NCBI RefSeq assembly: GCF_000002235.5
Contig: NW_022145599.1
Location: forward strand, 22,714,879-22,778,878
Source: Strongylocentrotus purpuratus
Lineage: Eukaryota; Echinodermata; Echinoidea; Camarodonta; Strongylocentrotidae
Direction: 5' to 3'
Length of the DNA: 64,000 nt
The notes under the pieces were generated by a model, which searched no databases, had not been told where the DNA came from, and saw only the letters and a list, made by a program, of their open reading frames with translations. Positions 55,201 to 61,200 of this stretch are shown piece by piece; the first letter of the stretch is position 1; each line of letters starts with the position of its first letter. The position numbers and the translations under genes are program-made.

Positions 55201-58200
55201 CATTGAGAAAAGGGTTAGGCTAAAATTGGTCAATAGCGTTGTTCATATCTTTTCTAAAATCACACTACCGGTAGATGTATTTTGATAAAATGAAATCGAA
55301 GTACCCCTAGTTGTCAAGTTGATCAAATTTGAAATACTAAAGTGCAGTTTTGTATCTAAAGGTTGTGAAAAGATATAGTAATAATAATAGCTTCATGTAT
55401 ATATCATGCTCATATCCATTGAAGACTTGATTTATATTGAAGACTTGATTTATGCTAATCTTTTAGGATTATTTTTATATTCTGGTAAACATGGATGTCG
55501 TGTCAATTAGGGAGACGAGAGCCAAGATGGCGGCAAGAGATGAGGCAACAACAGCAGCAACAAGGTCTTGATACTTCCAGCAACATCATTTCAACACCCA
55601 CCACACAGCACTCACCGTCTGCACAACGTCCCTCCACCATCTCAACACCGCCAGTTGTGCCTGCAACACCTGTTTCTGCCAGCACACCATCAAGGAGTGG
55701 TGGCGTGGGTGGTTTTGATGCGATGGCACTGTTGAATGAAAATCAGAGTCAAATGGAAAGACAGAGGGAGAGTATGCTGGAATATGAGGCAACTCTAAAA
55801 CAGCAACAGGTACAGTGAATAGCTATAATCATTATTGTGATCATACAACTCATGCTGTATGGACAATTGATCTATAGTCAGTTTCTTATCCCAATCATAT
55901 TTAACATTTGACCTACATTGTACACTGTAAACCTAAGGCGCAACAGATTTATTCAGTGTGCGTTCAGAATGCTGCCGGAATGCTCACCACTTCCCTGACT
56001 GCTTAGAGAATGCACTGCATTGCAGCCAAGAGCTGGTCCAGTCTCGTCACAATATCAAACTCAAAGCAATCACATATACATGAATATCTATGCGCACTGG
56101 TCAGAAGGTGAAGCATTCAAAGCCATTGCAAAAAAAACTCAACATTGATGAATATTTTTCTGATAAAGCTGTCTCCAAAAAGAAATCTTTTAAATCGTAA
56201 ACGACATGCAAAAAAGAAAAGGAAAAGATGACTTATATGTACCACTGTTTATAGTCGTGTGACTTTTTATGCTTGGCGATGAAAAAGTTATCTGGTGACC
56301 ACTACTTTTCATGATTATGCTTATGATTATGTTTTTGGGCTGTCCGTCCGTGCATTTTTGTTAACCCCTGCATTCTAAGACCATTTTGGAATGACCCCAT
56401 GCCGAGTCCATTTCATTGTTGCATTCTGGAATTTGCTAGACTGAAAAAAAAGTGCTGATCATGCACTGTTTTCAGAATGCTACGAGAATGGGTGAAACCC
56501 CTACTCATTTTTGAATGCTTGCAATTGGCATTCTGGCTGCATTCCGAACGCTCATTGATTAAATCTGTAGCGCCTAACCACAAACCTAAATACGATCCAA
56601 TCATAACTCTAACCCTAACCGGCTATCTTCGATGAAGTAAAGCCTAATCCTACTGACTATACACAAGATTGATGAAAAAGTGTTGCCTCGTGATTATATA
56701 TGTAATGATACCAGAAAGAAGCAACAGGCACTGGTCATATCATATGATTTTGATCACGGTTTGGTTAAAATAAAAGGTGACATCAGTACATTGAATGGAA
56801 AGTACTTGTGGAATAGCCCAAGAGATTCTTACAGAGATCTCTCAGCAGTACCTTTTAGCTTTTATCACCTCTACTGAATTGCTTCCTTTCAGCTCCAAAT
56901 GGCAGCTGAGCGTGAAAAGCAGATGCGGCTGATACAAGAGCAACAACAGGAAGCAATGCTACAACAGCAGCAACAAGCCCTGCAACAGCAACAAGAAGCA
57001 ATGAAGCAGCAACAGGCCATGATGCAACAACAGATACTACAGTCAACGCCTACATCCATTCCCGGGCTGGGCCTGGGCTATGGTCTTGGTGCCACGCCCG
57101 GTAACAGTACTGGTTTTGGTGGTGCTAACCTTGGAGGAATGTCTTCAGGCAGTCTATGGCTGGAGAACAAGGTTAAACTAAAGCCTATTTATACTTTGAA
57201 TATTGCACCTTTCCTGCTGTGATAGGAACAGTGGTATTTGTGAGATTTACCTTTACAAAGCCAATAATTGGAAATTGTGTTTATCATGGTTTATTATGCA
57301 AAACACAGTAACAGTTTCAAGTTGTAGTGATACATGTACATGTATTTAGTATGTACAGTGGCATGGGGCTCAAATTAAGGCAACTTTGTGTGTCCTCATT
57401 TATTTAGTCAACACAAAGCAAACACAACATAATGACTGATATTTTAATGTTAGGCTTCCTAGGAGTAATTTCAATTTGTAAAGAAATAGTGACTTGCACC
57501 CAGTAGATATAGATCGCGTGCTCGATCTTGTAATTAAAAACAAGTCAGAAAAAGTCTTGTAACCAACAAGTTTTGAACCTGCCATCTACTGCTTGCTGGG
57601 CAGCAACTCTACCACCAGGCTATCACTGGTCCATGGCACAGTCACGATGAACTGGAAACAAATACCTCAGCTTTCCTAATTCTGACATTTTTATATCTTT
57701 CAGTCCACTATTAGGAAAATAGGCTAGCTTTGAATGGAGTAATTTTAATTTGTAAAGAAGTTTTGGCTTGCACCTTATTATTTTAATTACAAGATCGAGC
57801 ACGCAATCTTTATTTACTGAGTGCAAACTGAATTTCTTTACCAAATAATGCATGATAGTGAAGTACAACATGTATAGGGACATTAATTGTGAGGAAATTA
57901 TGCTATTGAATTATTTTCACTTTTTATCTCAAAAAATGCTTAACCACTCCGGACCTTACCATTTTGTCCAAAAAGTCGGGTTTTTCAAATATTTACAAGA
58001 TTTGTCCCTATGCCCCTACAAAAGCACAACGAGGGTCATACTCCATCTCATGACATATAGGAACATTAATTGTGAGGATACTATGCTATTGAATTATTTT
58101 CACTTTTTATCTCAAAAAATGCATAGCCACTTCGGACCTTACTTTTTTGTCCAAAAAGTGGATTTTTTCAAATATTTACATGATTTGTCCCTATGCCCCT

Positions 58201-61200
58201 AAAAAAGCACAACGGGGGTCATACTCCATCTCATGACATATAGGAACATTAATTGTGAGGAAACTTAATTGTGAGGAAACTATGATATTGAATTATTTTC
58301 ACTTTTTATCTCAAAAAATGCTTAACCACACCGGACCTTACCATTTTGTCCAAAAAGTCGGATTTTTCAAATATTTCCAAGATTTGTCCTTATACCCCTA
58401 CGAAAACACAACGAGCGTCATACTCCATCTCATGACATATAGGGACATTAATTGTGAGGAAACTATGCTATTGAGTTATTTTCACTTTTTATCTCAAAAA
58501 ATGCTTAACCACTCCGGACCTTACCATTTTGTCCAAAAAGTAGGGTTTTTCAAATATTTCCAAGATTTGTCCTTATACCCCTAGGAAAGCACAACGAGGG
58601 TCATACTCCATCTCATGACATATACATGTATATGTAGAATTATATTCAGTGCGCACATTAGCCAGACTTTTCCAAGAGTGTTGGGTTGTTCCTCTTTATT
58701 TTATTTTCAGTGGCTGAAGTTGTTGAAAATATTTTTAAACACAGCCATAAAAAGGTATTTGTACAAATGGATCTTGACATTTATCATGGTTTTTAGAAAT
58801 TGTTAACATAAATGGTTCTTATACAGAAGGCTTGCGTTTGCACCATGTGAGAGAGGGGGAGGATTAAGGAGTCCTGAAAACGACTCTCAGTAATCTCTCT
58901 TTCTTGAGTGGTTCTTGCTAATTTGTGTCCAAACAATTATTCTCCTCTACCAGGTTCAGCAGCTGGAGGCAGAGAAATCCCAGCTTGGATCCTCCATCCA
59001 GTACATGGAGAAGCATCACAAACAAGAGCTGGAGACAGTGGAGGCTAACCACCAGAGCTTCATCAGTCTCCTGGAGGAGGGAGCCAGGAAGAGAGAGACC
59101 AGGATACACCAGGATGCCCAGGAGTCTGCCAAGCGCTATGAGGAGAGGCTGCAGTCGGTCATCGCAGAGAGGCCAAAGGTCGTGAGTGAGCACCAAGAGA
59201 GGATGGAGCAGGTGTACATGGAGCGCGGAAAGGAAATAGAGAAACTCAAACAGGTGGGGTCACTGTCCTTTGTATTATTAATCTCTGTGTTTTACTTGTA
59301 GGAATCAGATTGAAATGTACATGTATTTTCTAGATTTTAATCAGATTTGAAGGTTATTATCTCTGAAGTTATAAAGAGTGATTTTGTGGGACTTAGTTTT
59401 TTAAACCTGATTCCAGGATTTTAATGTGATTTTTAATTTAATCTATATTTCTAAATTAATCTAGATTTCTAGATTGCCAATATATGAACTATATAATTAC
59501 AATCTTGGTATTTTTATGTAATATCTTTAAACAATTATTACCATTTAACTTTTACTCTTTGTTTAGTAGAAATTCTGACATTTACAATCATATTTAATAC
59601 CAGGGGGAAATCTGATTATGGTATTGAATGTAGAAAATCACTATCTCACAATGGCCTGTATTCTAGAATAATTTACCAGAAAATATTAAAATTTCTCAAT
59701 CCCAGAATATATTTAAATCCATACGTTTTAGCAATGTACGAGGCCTGTTCGCACACTAGCTATATGTACAACAAAATTATGCATGAATACAGAACCTGAG
59801 AACAGTCCAGTAAACTTTGGCAGATTTATGGATTTCCTTCCGAATTTTGATGGTTTTTCTTTTTTTGCCTCGGGTAGGTGAATTTGTGGGGAATGGTGAA
59901 TTCAAGGGGTGAGTGACAACACACACTCAAAGGTAAAACAAATATTTCAAAGGTCCAGAATATGATCCATTTATAGACATACTTTATAACAAGTGCATTG
60001 TGGTCCCCTAGATACACAAGCAAGAGGTGGAAGACCTTCGACTGCAGAGCAGACGCGAGCTGGAAGAGGCTAGGAAAGCAATGCAGCATCACGTTGACTC
60101 CCTGAAGGATAGTACTAGTCATACACAGTCACTCAAGGATGTGGTGGAAAGGGTAGGACTGGTAGGCAATCAAATCAATTCATTACAGGTAAGAATGCGT
60201 CTTTAATGTCTTTCGTAATCGTTGATAATTTTTCACTTAAAACATTAAATATACCTTGTGTATGTACCTGGAAAAGACCTATCAATCCGGTGTGACTGTA
60301 TCTTTATTTCACTTCATTAAAGCCCCACTGCACTACTTATAGCTACTTGCGCCCTCTATACAGTCAACAATGGGTAAGCGGTACCTGTTGATCCCCCATG
60401 ATGCCCTTTTTATGCCTCCGTTACGATGTAGCTGGTGGCATTATGTTTTCGGGTTGTCCGTCCGTACGTACGTACGTACGTACGTCTGTACGTACGTCTG
60501 TACGTATGTCTGTACGTACGTACGTCCCGTTCTTGTGATCGCGTTATCTGAAGAACCGATCGATGGATTCCTGCCAAACTTTGGTCATGTATGTATCTTG
60601 CAGAGCCGATGAACTGATTAGATTTTGGGGTCACGAGGTCAAAGGTCAAAGGTCACAGGGCTCATTAGGTATGCAAAAACAGCTCGTGATCGCGTTATCT
60701 GAAGAACCGATTGATGGATTCCTGCCAAACTTTGGTCATGTATGTATCTTGCAGAGCCAATGAACTGATTAGATTTTGGGTCATGAGGTTAAAGGTCAAA
60801 GGTCACAGGGCTCATTATGTATGCATAAACAGCTTGTGATCGCGTTATCTCAAGAACCGATTGATGGATTGCTGCCAAACGTAGGTCATGTATGTTACTT
60901 GCAGAGCCGATGAACTGATTAGATTTAGTGGTCATGAGGTCAAAGGTCAAAGGCCACAGCACACATTATGTATGCAATAACAGCTTGTGATCGCGTTATC
61001 TCAAGAACCGATTGATGGATTCCTGCCAAAATTAGGTCATGTATGTTACTTGCAGAGCCAATGAACTGAGTAGATTCTTGGTTCATAAGGTCAAAGGTCA
61101 AAGATCATGGGCTCATTATGTATGCAAAAATAGCTTGTGAACGCATTCTCATTAGAACTGACAGATGGATTACTATTTAACTCAGGACATCTTGCAGAGC

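Noticed and set aside
57852-58584. A repeat protein encoded by the tandem array
   Set aside because: Open frames stop after about two units, there is no fitting splice phase with FBF1, and the period explains the openness. Kept only as a finding to test.
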